Positions 8,804 through 16,966 of a stretch of 64,000 nucleotides of DNA are shown here, piece after piece. Location of the stretch: NCBI RefSeq assembly GCF_036195325.1, contig NZ_CP108101.1, positions 4,650,001 to 4,714,000 on the forward strand. The letters run 5' to 3'. The DNA is from Streptomyces sp. NBC_00234 (GTDB lineage: Bacteria > Actinomycetota > Actinomycetes > Streptomycetales > Streptomycetaceae). Every line of letters begins with the position of its first letter. The first letter of the stretch is position 1. The notes below the pieces were generated by a model that had not been told where the DNA came from, did no database searches, and saw only the letters and a list, made by a program, of their open reading frames with translations. Position numbers and translations under genes: made by a program.

Positions 8804-9706
8804 ATGACCGCGCCGCAGCCTGCCGACTCCGCCCTCGCCACTGCCTCGGACGCCGAGTCCGAGCAGTACATCCTCACGCTCTCCTGCCCTGACAAAAAGG
8901 GCATCGTGCACGCCGTGTCGAGCTATCTCTTCATGACCGGCTGCAACATCGAGGACAGCCAGCAGTTCGGGGACCACGACACCGGTCTGTTCTTCATGCG
9001 GGTCCACTTCACGGCGGACGTCACGGTCACGGCGGAGAAGCTGCGCGCCAGTTTCGCCGCGATCGGCGAGGCGTTCCGGATGGACTGGCAGATCCACCGC
9101 TCCTCGGACCGGATGCGGATCGTCCTCATGGTCAGCAAGTACGGGCACTGCCTCAACGACCTGCTGTTCCGCTCCAGCAGCGGGGCGCTGCCGGTCGAGA
9201 TCGCGGCCGTCGTCTCCAACCACCAGGACTTCGCCGAGCTCGTCGCCTCGTACGGCGTGCCCTTCCGGCACATCCCGGTGACCCGGGACACCAAGGCGGA
9301 CGCGGAGGCGCAGCTGCTGGAGCTGGTCCGCGAGGAGGGCGTCGAGCTGGTCGTCCTGGCCCGCTACATGCAGGTGCTCTCGGACGATCTCTGCAAGCAG
9401 CTCAGCGGCCGGATCATCAACATCCACCACTCCTTCCTGCCGAGCTTCAAGGGCGCGAAGCCGTACCACCAGGCGCATGCGCGCGGGGTGAAGCTGATCG
9501 GCGCGACCGCGCACTACGTGACGGCCGACCTCGACGAGGGGCCGATCATCGAGCAGGAGGTCGAGCGGGTCGCTCACGGCGTCACGCCGGACCAGCTGGT
9601 CGCCGTGGGCCGCGACGTGGAGTGCCAGGCGCTGGCGCGCGCGGTGAAGTGGCACGCGGAGCGGCGCATCCTGCTGAACGGCCGGCGCACGGTGGTCTTC
9701 GCCTAG
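8804..9706 (+). CDS. purU: formyltetrahydrofolate deformylase
   Basis: 300 residues from ATG 8804. PurU hydrolyses 10-formyl-tetrahydrofolate to formate and tetrahydrofolate, balancing the one-carbon pool. An N-terminal ACT domain (about 20-100, starting ILTLSCPDKKGIVHAVSSYL) is followed by a formyltransferase-fold catalytic domain. The family's catalytic signature is present in NIHHSFLPSFKG, and DLDEGPIIEQ carries the conserved Asp. Length matches the family (about 280-300 residues). It follows a small conserved hypothetical gene on the same strand and converges on the anti-sigma gene, with only 31 bp between the ends. Confidence 0.96.
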   Translation: MTAPQPADSALATASDAESEQYILTLSCPDKKGIVHAVSSYLFMTGCNIEDSQQFGDHDTGLFFMRVHFTADVTVTAEKLRASFAAIGEAFRMDWQIHRSSDRMRIVLMVSKYGHCLNDLLFRSSSGALPVEIAAVVSNHQDFAELVASYGVPFRHIPVTRDTKADAEAQLLELVREEGVELVVLARYMQVLSDDLCKQLSGRIINIHHSFLPSFKGAKPYHQAHARGVKLIGATAHYVTADLDEGPIIEQEVERVAHGVTPDQLVAVGRDVECQALARAVKWHAERRILLNGRRTVVFA

Positions 9707-9737
9707 GGCCTGTCGTCGAACTGCCGTCGTTCGGCCG

Positions 9738-11063
9738 CTACAGGCGGCTCAGCGCCGCCGCGGCGAAGAGCACGTCGCGGATCGCCTCGCGGTCCCCCTC
9801 CTGGCCCGCCGCCGCTTCCACCGGTGAGATGTGGCCGGCGACGAGCTGGCAGAACTCCACGCCGTCGAGCGCCACCTGCGCGACCGTGTGGTCGGGGGAA
9901 CCGACCGCGGCCGGGGAGTCCAGCGCGATGTACCAGTCGCCGCCGCCGAGGCCCTCGACCTCCAGATGGAGCGAGCGGCCCGGGGAACCGGCCGTGACGA
10001 GATGGCGGGCCGGTCCCGCCAGGCCCGCGCGGCGCCGCTCGGCGAGAGCGGCCGGCAGCATCCGGGCGGCCAGGTCGATCATCCGGTGGAGATGGGCCGG
10101 GGACGGGGCCTCGTACGGATAGTCCACCGCCGCCGCGATGTCGCCGCCGTGCACCCAGCACTCGAAGGCCCGGTCGAGCAGGGAGTCCTGGAGCGGGAGG
10201 GCGAAGTCGCCGTACGGGACGGAGAGCTCCGCGACCCCGCGGCCGGCGAAGGACACGGTCCGGATGAGTGTGTGGCTCTGGTCGCGCCACGGCTCGCGGA
10301 CGCTCCGGGTGAGCGGCCGGTAAGCGGCTGCCCAGTATGTTTCGGTCCGCTCGGCCGGCGACCGGAGCCCTCCACCGTCGTCGCCGAGCGGGTCGTCCAG
10401 GCCGAGGGCCGTGGAGACGAGACCGTCGACGGTCATCAGATGCCCTATCACTCCGGCGACCGTCGTCTTGCGGTTCACGGCGCGCTCGCCCTCGAACCAC
10501 CTCAGCCGGACCGGCGCGTGCCACTCCGAGTCCCCGATGTCGCTGAGGAGGGCGTCGAGCCGGGCGGTCTCCGCGTCGTACGGTGCGGCCCAGACGGGCA
10601 CCGGGATCTTGGCCGGGCGGCGGCCCAGGCAGCCTTCGATGACCCGGGTGCGGAGCAGCGGGTCGAGGTCCAGACTGCGGTCCGTGTGCAGCAGACCCAC
10701 CGCGTCGCGCAGCCGCAGGGCCTCGTCCGCGCAGGGGGCGCACCCGGTGAGGTGCTCCTCGACGGCGGCGGTCTCCTCGGCGGAGCAGGCGGCCAGGGCC
10801 CAGGCGCCCAGCAGGGCCTTGAGGACCTTGTGGGTGAGGGCCGGGGCGGATGGTGGTGCCACGGCTGATTCCGGTTCCGGTGTCCGAGCTGGTGTGTGCT
10901 CTTCGGGAGGGGAGGTGGGTGCGGCGGGCTGCGGGGCGGGTACGGATTCGAGGTCGAAGTCGTCCGCGGCGGCCCGGGGGCCGGGTATGCGCCGGGCGCC
11001 CCGCACCTCCTCGGTGCGCTCCTCGTCCTCGCGGCCGTCGCCGTCGCCTTCGTGGCCGGTCAC
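9738..11063 (-). CDS. zinc-binding anti-sigma factor fused to an MDMPI/DinB-like domain
   Basis: 441 residues. An N-terminal disordered acidic/Pro-rich segment (1-75) is followed by a ZAS-type anti-sigma domain with the His-x3-Cys-x2-Cys motif (HLTGCAPC, His104, Cys108, Cys111). Residues from about 150 resemble the mycothiol-dependent maleylpyruvate isomerase fold (LDALLSDIGDSEWHAPV, TVAGVIGHLMTVDG, ECWVHGGDIAAAVDYP). The start codon overlaps the stop of the upstream ECF sigma gene by 4 bp (ATGA), so it is most likely the cognate anti-sigma factor. ZAS factors often sense redox state through zinc and thiols. The fused domain could bind a thiol cofactor, which is inference. Soluble, no membrane helix. 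Confidence 0.85.
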   Translation of the reverse strand: MTGHEGDGDGREDEERTEEVRGARRIPGPRAAADDFDLESVPAPQPAAPTSPPEEHTPARTPEPESAVAPPSAPALTHKVLKALLGAWALAACSAEETAAVEEHLTGCAPCADEALRLRDAVGLLHTDRSLDLDPLLRTRVIEGCLGRRPAKIPVPVWAAPYDAETARLDALLSDIGDSEWHAPVRLRWFEGERAVNRKTTVAGVIGHLMTVDGLVSTALGLDDPLGDDGGGLRSPAERTETYWAAAYRPLTRSVREPWRDQSHTLIRTVSFAGRGVAELSVPYGDFALPLQDSLLDRAFECWVHGGDIAAAVDYPYEAPSPAHLHRMIDLAARMLPAALAERRRAGLAGPARHLVTAGSPGRSLHLEVEGLGGGDWYIALDSPAAVGSPDHTVAQVALDGVEFCQLVAGHISPVEAAAGQEGDREAIRDVLFAAAALSRL

Positions 11064-11656
11064 AGGGACCGCCCGTATCCGGGCGGGGAGAAGCCTTCCA
11101 GCGGGCGGGCGTTCGCGGTGGAGAGCAGCTGGAGGCCGAGTCGCAGCCGCCGCCGGGCCTCGTCCTCGGTGACTCCGAGATCGGCGGCGGTCTGGCGGTA
11201 GTCCCGGCGCTGGATGTACGCGAGTTCCAGAGCGGCGCGCAGGGGTGCGGGCATGGACGCCACGATGTAGTCGGCGCGGGCCGCCGCCGTCGCCCTGCGG
11301 ACCCGTTCCTCCAGGTCCTCCGGACCCGCCGTCCCGTCCTCGTCGCCCTCGGCGGGCCCGTACGGGGATGCCTCCGCGTCGCGCAGCCGCTGCACGGACT
11401 GGCGGTGGGTGAGCCGGGCCACCCAGGACCGCATCGAGCCCTGCTTCGGGTCGTACGCGTCCGGGTTCTCCCAGACGTAGCCGAAGACCTCGCGGGTCAC
11501 GAGGTCCGCGGCGTCCTCGTCGTCGAGCATCCGGTGGGCCTGGCTGTGGACGAGCGAGGCGAAACGGTCGTAGAGCTCGCCGAGGGCAGCCGCCTCGCCG
11601 CGCGCCAGCCGCTGCTGCATCCTGCGGTCCCAGCGGGGTGGTGCGTCCTTTGCCAT
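11060..11656 (-). CDS. ECF-type RNA polymerase sigma factor
   Basis: 198 residues from the ATG at 11656, preceded by CTGGGGGA; an upstream extension exists in frame but lacks a ribosome site. Region 2 is seen in EAAALGELYDRFASLVHSQA through FGYVWENPDAYDP and GSMRSWVARLTHRQ, and region 4 in LRAALELAYIQRRDYRQTAADLGV with a following recognition helix. There is no region 1.1 or 3, so it is an ECF factor. It couples by ATGA overlap to the zinc anti-sigma gene. The promoter it recognises and its stimulus are not shown by the sequence. Confidence 0.9.
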   Translation of the reverse strand: MAKDAPPRWDRRMQQRLARGEAAALGELYDRFASLVHSQAHRMLDDEDAADLVTREVFGYVWENPDAYDPKQGSMRSWVARLTHRQSVQRLRDAEASPYGPAEGDEDGTAGPEDLEERVRRATAAARADYIVASMPAPLRAALELAYIQRRDYRQTAADLGVTEDEARRRLRLGLQLLSTANARPLEGFSPPGYGRSL

Positions 11657-11876
11657 GAGTCCCCCAGCCCTGTACCCCTCGTCCCCTCGAATGTAGTCGC
11701 GCTCATCGTCCGGGGCCCGCCTTTGCACCAAGTAAGCCAAGTACGCCCCCGGGACGGCCACGGGTGATAGGGAAACTATGCGGGCTCGGTGTTTCGTGGT
11801 GGTTCAGATGGGCAGCCGCGATTAAGGAACGGAAACTTCCGGATCGTTGGGCTCCCTGAACGAGAGGTCCAGTCGC

Positions 11877-12251
11877 GTGACGCTGAAGGTGGACGAAACC
11901 GAGCAGGGTGAGTGGACCGTGCTGCGCATACGCGGCGAACTCGATCTCGTGAGCTCACCCGTCGTACGCCAGTCCGTCCACGAGGCGGTGGCCGAGGGGC
12001 AGCACGACGTCGTGCTCGATCTCACCGGAGTGTTCTTCTGCGATTCCAGCGGGGTCGGGGTGCTGATCGCCTCCCGCCGCCTGATGAAGTCCTGCGGAGG
12101 CCGGCTGCGGCTCGTCCTTCCGGCCCGCGGCGCCGAGGACGGGTCCCACGTCAACAAGGTGCTCGGGGCCCTGGGAGTACGCAGGCTCTTCGAGGTCTAC
12201 CCCGACGCGGCCTCGGCCGTAGTGGACGAAGCCCATCCGCTCTCGGCGTGA
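11877..12251 (+). CDS. STAS-domain anti-sigma factor antagonist (RsbV/BldG type)
   Basis: 124 residues. The GTG at 11877 is preferred because GAGAGG lies 9 bases upstream; a TTG-start version would add ten residues. It is a single STAS domain: TVLRIRGELDLVSSPVVR, then DVVLDLTGVFFCDSSGVGVLIA, whose DSSG holds the serine phosphorylated by a partner anti-sigma kinase in this family. When dephosphorylated, such antagonists bind the kinase and free the sigma factor. The partner is not adjacent; an HATPase-type protein is encoded at 18399, but pairing is unproven. Divergent from the ECF sigma gene. Confidence 0.9.
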   Translation: MTLKVDETEQGEWTVLRIRGELDLVSSPVVRQSVHEAVAEGQHDVVLDLTGVFFCDSSGVGVLIASRRLMKSCGGRLRLVLPARGAEDGSHVNKVLGALGVRRLFEVYPDAASAVVDEAHPLSA

Positions 12252-12324
12252 CCAAGACCATGTTGTAACACCGGCAGTGTGCGTTAGTGACACGTGACGC
12301 CTGTGGGCGTCGTACGCTCCCCGC

Positions 12325-12846
12325 ATGGACAGCGCAGAGTACGAGCGCAAGATCGCACACCGTTTCGCCGCCTTCGACCAGGACGGCAACGGCTACATCG
12401 ATCGCGCCGATTTCAACGCCGCCGCCGCCCGGCTGCTCAAGGAGTTCGGTACGACGGCCCGTTGCGACAAGGGGCAGTCGCTCTACACCGGGGCCGAGGC
12501 GTTCTGGCAGGGCATGGCGGGTATCGCGGACGTGGACGGGGACCAGCGGGTCACCCGTGAGGAGTTCGTCGGCGGGGCGGTCAAGCGGCTGCGTGACAAC
12601 CCCGAGCGTTTCGCGGAGATCGCCCGCCCCTTCCTGAGAGCGGCGATCGCCGTCGCGGACAGCGGGAACGACGGCGCGGCCTCGCTGGCGGCCGTCGAGC
12701 GGGCGCTGCGGGTGCTGGGCGCCGACGCGGAGACCGCGAGCCTCGCCGCGCAGCAGCTGGACACCGACCGGGACGGGCGGGTGGCGGAGGCCGAGGCGGT
12801 CGCCGCCTTCGCCGCGTACTTCACGGTGATCCTGCCGGACGCGTGA
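12325..12846 (+). CDS. calerythrin-like EF-hand calcium-binding protein
   Basis: 173 residues with four EF-hand positions. Loops at about 18-29 (DQDGNGYIDRAD), 69-80 (DVDGDQRVTREE) and 146-157 (DTDRDGRVAEAE) keep the Asp/Gly pattern for calcium. The third (about 112-123, DSGNDGAASLAA) lacks the usual final acidic residue and is probably inactive. The four-hand layout with one degenerate loop matches calerythrin of Saccharopolyspora, a cytosolic calcium buffer or sensor. No signal peptide. The 3' end overlaps the convergent acyl-CoA ligase gene by 26 bp. Confidence 0.9.
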   Translation: MDSAEYERKIAHRFAAFDQDGNGYIDRADFNAAAARLLKEFGTTARCDKGQSLYTGAEAFWQGMAGIADVDGDQRVTREEFVGGAVKRLRDNPERFAEIARPFLRAAIAVADSGNDGAASLAAVERALRVLGADAETASLAAQQLDTDRDGRVAEAEAVAAFAAYFTVILPDA

Positions 12847-14461
12847 CAGGCGGGGGACCGGACGGGGTCCGTACGGCCCCGTCGGTCCCACCGGAGGCTG
12901 CGGGCCGGAAGGGCTCCCGGGCGAACCGTTCGCGCAGCTTGTACTTGAGCACCTTGCGCAGGGCCTCGTTGCGCGGCAACGCCTCCAGCACCTCCAGCTG
13001 CTCCGGCAGCTTGTGCACCGACAGGCCCTGAGCGCGCAGATGGCCGGTGATCTCCGCCAGGGTCAGGGGCGCGGCCCCGGCGGGCTGCTCGACGACCGCG
13101 CAGACGCGTTCCCCGCGCTCCGGGTCCGGCAGGCCGATCACCGCCGCGTCGCCCACCCCGGGGTGGGCGTGCAGCAGGTCCTCGATCTCCTTGGCGGAGA
13201 TGTTCTCGCCCTTGCGGATGATGACGTCCTTGATCCTTCCGGTCAGCGTCAGATGCCCGCTCTCCTGGAGATGACCGATGTCACCGGTGACGAGGAAACC
13301 CTCGGAGTCGAAGACCGGGGCGGCGGCCCCGGGATTCAGATAGCCCTGGCAGACGGCCTCGCCCCGCAGCCGTACCTCGCCGTCCGTGCCGTGCGGCAGG
13401 GGCTTGCCCTCCTGGTCCGTGATCCGTATCTCCATGCCGGCGGGCGGCCGGCCCTCCGTCGTGGCGAGGTTCTCCGCCGTGTCGTCCGGGGCACCCATGG
13501 TGATCATGGGGACCTCGGTCATGCCGTAGCCGTGGGTCAGCTGCACCCCCATCTCCCGTACGACCGCGTGGTACAGCTCCGGCGGCTTCGGCGCCCCGCC
13601 GCCCGCGAGCAGGCGCAGGCTGGGGACGAGCGGGCGGTCCGGGGCCTTGCGCTGCTCGGTGAGGAACATCGAGTAGAAGGCGGTCGAGCCGCCGGCCACC
13701 GTCACGCCGTGGCGCCGGTAGTCCGCCAGGGCGGCGGGCAGGGCGAACTGCTCGAAGAGCACGGCGGGGAAGCCGTACAGCAGCAGCATCACGGCGTAGT
13801 CGGGTCCGCCGATGTGGGCGAACGGGAACGCGACCGAGCCGACGTCGTCCGCCGTCAGCCGCAGTGCGTGGGCCAGGCAGGAGCCGCCCGCGAGGAGGCT
13901 GCGGTCGGTGTGCAGCACCCCCTTGGGGTCGGAGGTCGTGCCCGAGGTCCAGTAGATCCAGCGCGGCGCCGTGCCCTCCGCGGGCGGGGGCGGCAGTACG
14001 GCGGGATCGCCGTCCGGCAGTGACGCGTATGCGTCGAAGATCAGCGGCGGACGGTCCGTTTCCGCCGCCAGCCGGTGCGCCATCGCGGTGTGGTCGAAGC
14101 CGCGCCAGGTGCCCGGTACGGCGAAGAACTCCGCCTTCGACTCGCGCAGCGCGAACCCCACCTCGCGGTCCCGGTAGAAGGGGATCACCGGGGTCTGTAC
14201 GGCTCCGATGCGGGTGAGCGCGAAGGAGAGCAGCACCGTCTCGATCCGGGTCGGCAGCTGCCAGGCGACGACGCTGCCGGGCCGGACCCCCAGCCCGTGC
14301 AGGCCGGCCGCGACGCGTTCGCACCGCTCGCGCAGCTCGCCGAAGGTCAGGGTGCGGTCGTCCTGGAGGAGCACGGGGCGGTCCGGGCTCATGGCTGCCC
14401 GGCGTTCGACGAGTTCCCAGAAGGTGCGGGATGCGCCCAGGGCGTGTGCGGTATCGGTCAC
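12821..14461 (-). CDS. AMP-forming acyl-CoA synthetase (FadD-like)
   Basis: 546 residues. Activates a carboxylic acid to its CoA thioester through an acyl-adenylate. The ANL-family motifs are in order: phosphate loop WTSGTTSDPKG at about 171-181, GYGMTE at 311-316, TGD at 392-394 and a hinge at GRIKDVIIRKGENIS. A C-terminal Pro-rich tail of about 20 residues overlaps the convergent EF-hand gene and may be dispensable. The start is 16 bp from a CTGACG-N3-CGTCAG-type operator (14478-14492), and it is divergent from the amidohydrolase operon. This looks like the entry step of the catabolic regulon, with substrate unknown. Confidence 0.92.
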   Translation of the reverse strand: MTDTAHALGASRTFWELVERRAAMSPDRPVLLQDDRTLTFGELRERCERVAAGLHGLGVRPGSVVAWQLPTRIETVLLSFALTRIGAVQTPVIPFYRDREVGFALRESKAEFFAVPGTWRGFDHTAMAHRLAAETDRPPLIFDAYASLPDGDPAVLPPPPAEGTAPRWIYWTSGTTSDPKGVLHTDRSLLAGGSCLAHALRLTADDVGSVAFPFAHIGGPDYAVMLLLYGFPAVLFEQFALPAALADYRRHGVTVAGGSTAFYSMFLTEQRKAPDRPLVPSLRLLAGGGAPKPPELYHAVVREMGVQLTHGYGMTEVPMITMGAPDDTAENLATTEGRPPAGMEIRITDQEGKPLPHGTDGEVRLRGEAVCQGYLNPGAAAPVFDSEGFLVTGDIGHLQESGHLTLTGRIKDVIIRKGENISAKEIEDLLHAHPGVGDAAVIGLPDPERGERVCAVVEQPAGAAPLTLAEITGHLRAQGLSVHKLPEQLEVLEALPRNEALRKVLKYKLRERFAREPFRPAASGGTDGAVRTPSGPPPVTRPAGSP

Positions 14462-14477
14462 GACGGTCCCCTCGTAG

Positions 14478-14492
14478 CTGACGATTAGTCAG
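14478..14492. promoter_or_regulatory. TetR-regulon operator site A
   Basis: CTGACGATTAGTCAG, 11 of 12 fixed bases of the shared palindrome CTGACG-N3-CGTCAG. It lies 16 bp upstream of the acyl-CoA ligase start (minus strand). Its centre is 90 bp from site B, which serves the divergent operon. Confidence 0.75.
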
Positions 14493-14567
14493 ATAGTGCG
14501 GAGAGCGTAGGACTCCGCGCCTTGTCGGTCCAGGGGTGCGGGGCTAGCCTGAGAGCCGCAACTGAAT

Positions 14568-14582
14568 CTGACGCACCATCAG
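14568..14582. promoter_or_regulatory. TetR-regulon operator site B
   Basis: CTGACGCACCATCAG, 11 of 12 fixed bases, 30 bp upstream of the amidohydrolase start at 14613. Confidence 0.75.
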
Positions 14583-14612
14583 ATACGTGCCGAGTGCGCC
14601 GAAGGGAACACC

Positions 14613-15806
14613 ATGACGGAACTGCCTCGGATCGTCAGCGTCGACGACCATGTGATCGAGCCGCCGCACCTCTTCTCGACCTGGCTGCCGGCCAAGTACC
14701 GCGAGCGCGGGCCGCAGCCGCTCACCGCGGGCATCGGTGAGCTGGCGTACACGGGAGGCAAGTACGTCATCACGATGGACCCGGACGGGCCGCCCACCGA
14801 CTGGTGGATCTACGAGGACCTCAAGTTCCCGTACAAGCGCAACATCGCGGCGGTCGGCTTCGACCGGGACGACATGACGCTGGAGGGCATCACCCGGGCC
14901 GAGATGCGCCGCGGCTGCTGGGACCCGGCCGAACGGCTCAAGGACATGGACCTCAACCACGTCGAGGCGAGCCTCTGCTTCCCGACCTTCCCGCGCTTCT
15001 GCGGCCAGACCTTCGCCGAGGCGCACGACAAGGAGGTCGCCCTCGCCTGCGTGCGCGCCTACAACGACTGGATGGTGGAGGAGTGGTGCGGCGACAGCGG
15101 CGGCCGGCTGATCCCGCTCTGCATCATCCCGCTCTGGGACATCGGTCTGGCGGTGGCGGAGATCAGGCGCAACGCCGCACGCGGGGTGCGGGCGGTGACC
15201 TTCTCCGAGATCCCCACGCACCTGGGGCTGCCGTCGATCCACAGCGGCTACTGGGACCCGTTCTTCGCGGTCTGCCAGGAGACCGGGACGGTCGTGAACA
15301 TGCACATCGGGTCCAGCTCGCAGATGCCCGCCGCGTCCCCCGACGCCCCGCCCGCCGTGCAGGCCGCGCTCTCCTTCAACAACGCGATGGCCTCGATGAT
15401 GGACTTCCTGTTCAGCGGGGTGCTGGTGAAGTTCCCGACGCTGAAGCTCGCCTACAGCGAGGGCCAGATGGGCTGGATCCCGTACGCGCTCGAACGCGCC
15501 GACGACGTGTGGGAGGAGCACCGCGCCTGGGGCGGGGTGCGCGACCTGATCCCCGAGCCGCCCTCCACGTACTACTACCGGCAGATCTTCTGCTGCTTCT
15601 TCCGGGACAAGCACGGAGTGGCGTCCCTCGACGTCGTCGGGCGCGACAACGCCACCTTCGAGACCGACTACCCGCACGTCGACTCGACCTTCCCGCACAC
15701 CAAGGAGGTCGCGCTCGACCACGTCAAGGGACTGGACGACGAGACCATCTACAAACTGATGCGCGGAAACGCCATCCGCATGCTGGGTCTGGACCTGGAC
15801 CGGTGA
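14613..15806 (+). CDS. amidohydrolase-2 family metal-dependent hydrolase (paralog of the 57284 gene)
   Basis: 397 residues, a TIM-barrel amidohydrolase of the kind found in actinobacterial lipid and steroid catabolic clusters. It starts with the metal-site motif IVSVDDHVIEPP. MDLNHVEASLCFPTFPRFCGQ, NMHIGSSSQMP and a late ETDYPHVDSTFPH supply further His and Asp ligands. GAAGGG precedes the ATG. It overlaps the next gene by GTGA and so heads a three-gene operon with two acyl-CoA dehydrogenases under operator B. A close paralog lies at 57284-58504. Likely hydrolyses or decarboxylates a ring or acyl intermediate; the reaction is unproven. Confidence 0.9.
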   Translation: MTELPRIVSVDDHVIEPPHLFSTWLPAKYRERGPQPLTAGIGELAYTGGKYVITMDPDGPPTDWWIYEDLKFPYKRNIAAVGFDRDDMTLEGITRAEMRRGCWDPAERLKDMDLNHVEASLCFPTFPRFCGQTFAEAHDKEVALACVRAYNDWMVEEWCGDSGGRLIPLCIIPLWDIGLAVAEIRRNAARGVRAVTFSEIPTHLGLPSIHSGYWDPFFAVCQETGTVVNMHIGSSSQMPAASPDAPPAVQAALSFNNAMASMMDFLFSGVLVKFPTLKLAYSEGQMGWIPYALERADDVWEEHRAWGGVRDLIPEPPSTYYYRQIFCCFFRDKHGVASLDVVGRDNATFETDYPHVDSTFPHTKEVALDHVKGLDDETIYKLMRGNAIRMLGLDLDR

Positions 15807-16960
15807 CCGATCTGTCGTACAGCGAGGAGGAGCAGGAGTTCCGGGCACGGCTGCGCACCTGGCTCGCCGGGGCGCTCCCCGGGCTGCCCCCGAAGCCCTC
15901 GCCCGACGACTGGCCGGGGCGGCGGGCGTACGACACCACCTGGCAGCGGATGCTGTACGACGCCGGGTACGCGGGCCTGCACTGGCCGGTCGACGCGGGC
16001 GGGCAGGGGGCGACGCCGACCAGGCAGCTGATCTTCCTGGAGGAGACGGAGAAGGCGGGTGCCCCCTATGTCGGGGCGAACTTCGTCGGGCTGCTGCACG
16101 CGGGGCCCACCGTCGCCGCCGAGGGGACCGCCGCGCAGCGCTCCCGCTGGCTGCCGCCGGTCCTGCGCGGCGAGGAGATCTGGTGCCAGGGCTTCTCCGA
16201 GCCCGAAGCGGGCTCCGACCTGGCCGCGCTGCGGACCCGCGCCGTGCGCGACGGCGACCACTACGTCGTCAGCGGCCAGAAGATCTGGACCTCGCACGCG
16301 GAGGTCGCCGACTGGTGCGAGCTGCTGGTGCGTACGGACCCGGAGGCGCCGAAGCACCGGGGGATCAGCTGGCTCGCGATGCCCATGGACGCCCCCGGTG
16401 TCACCGTCCGCCCGCTGCGGACGCTCGCCGGGTCCACGGAGTTCGCCGAGATGTTCCTCGACGAGGTCCGGGTGCCGGTCTCCCACCGCGTCGGCGAGGA
16501 GAACGACGGCTGGCGGGTCACCATGGTCACCCTCTCCTTCGAGCGCGGTACGGCGTTCGTCGGCGAGGTCGTCGCCTGCCGGCGCACCCTGGCGGCCCTG
16601 GCCGCCGACGCCCGCGCGACGGGGCGGTGGGACGACCCCGTGCTGCGCCGGAGGCTCGGCAGGCTGAACGCGGAGTTCGGCGCCCTGTGGCGGCTCACCC
16701 AGTGGAACGTCAGCGAGGCGCAGCGCAGCGGGGGCGTGCCGGGCACCGGGGGCTCCGTCTTCAAGCTGCGCTACTCGCAGGCGCGCCAGGAGCTGTACGA
16801 GGCGGCGGCCGAGGTCCTCGGCGCCGACGCGTCCGACCTGGACCGGGAGTGGGTGCTCGACCGGCTCTCCTCCCTCTCGTACACGATCGCCGCGGGCACC
16901 TCGCAGATCCAGCGGAACATCGTCGCCGAGCGGATACTCGGCCTGCCGAAGGGGCGCTGA
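15803..16960 (+). CDS. acyl-CoA dehydrogenase, large-subunit type
   Basis: 385 residues from GTG 15803, overlapping the amidohydrolase stop by 4 bp. FAD-dependent alpha,beta-desaturation of an acyl-CoA. Typical motifs are WCQGFSEPEAGSDLA, GQKIWTSHAEVADW, FERGTAFVGE and the C-terminal GTSQIQRNIVAERILGLP. The position just before this GTSQIQ motif, where medium-chain enzymes carry the catalytic Glu (YEGT), reads IAAGT, so the base must lie elsewhere or in a partner. It is followed 6 bp later by a shorter dehydrogenase subunit. Such pairs form alpha2-beta2 enzymes in steroid side-chain degradation. Confidence 0.92.
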   Translation: MTDLSYSEEEQEFRARLRTWLAGALPGLPPKPSPDDWPGRRAYDTTWQRMLYDAGYAGLHWPVDAGGQGATPTRQLIFLEETEKAGAPYVGANFVGLLHAGPTVAAEGTAAQRSRWLPPVLRGEEIWCQGFSEPEAGSDLAALRTRAVRDGDHYVVSGQKIWTSHAEVADWCELLVRTDPEAPKHRGISWLAMPMDAPGVTVRPLRTLAGSTEFAEMFLDEVRVPVSHRVGEENDGWRVTMVTLSFERGTAFVGEVVACRRTLAALAADARATGRWDDPVLRRRLGRLNAEFGALWRLTQWNVSEAQRSGGVPGTGGSVFKLRYSQARQELYEAAAEVLGADASDLDREWVLDRLSSLSYTIAAGTSQIQRNIVAERILGLPKGR

Positions 16961-16966
16961 TCGACT

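Noticed and set aside
11791..11848. SigB-like GTTT-N15-GGGCAG and ECF-like GGAAC-N14-CGTT promoters ahead of the STAS gene
   Set aside because: The -10 part differs from GGGTAC/T at two bases, and the ECF spacing is shorter than usual. Neither is strong enough to call.
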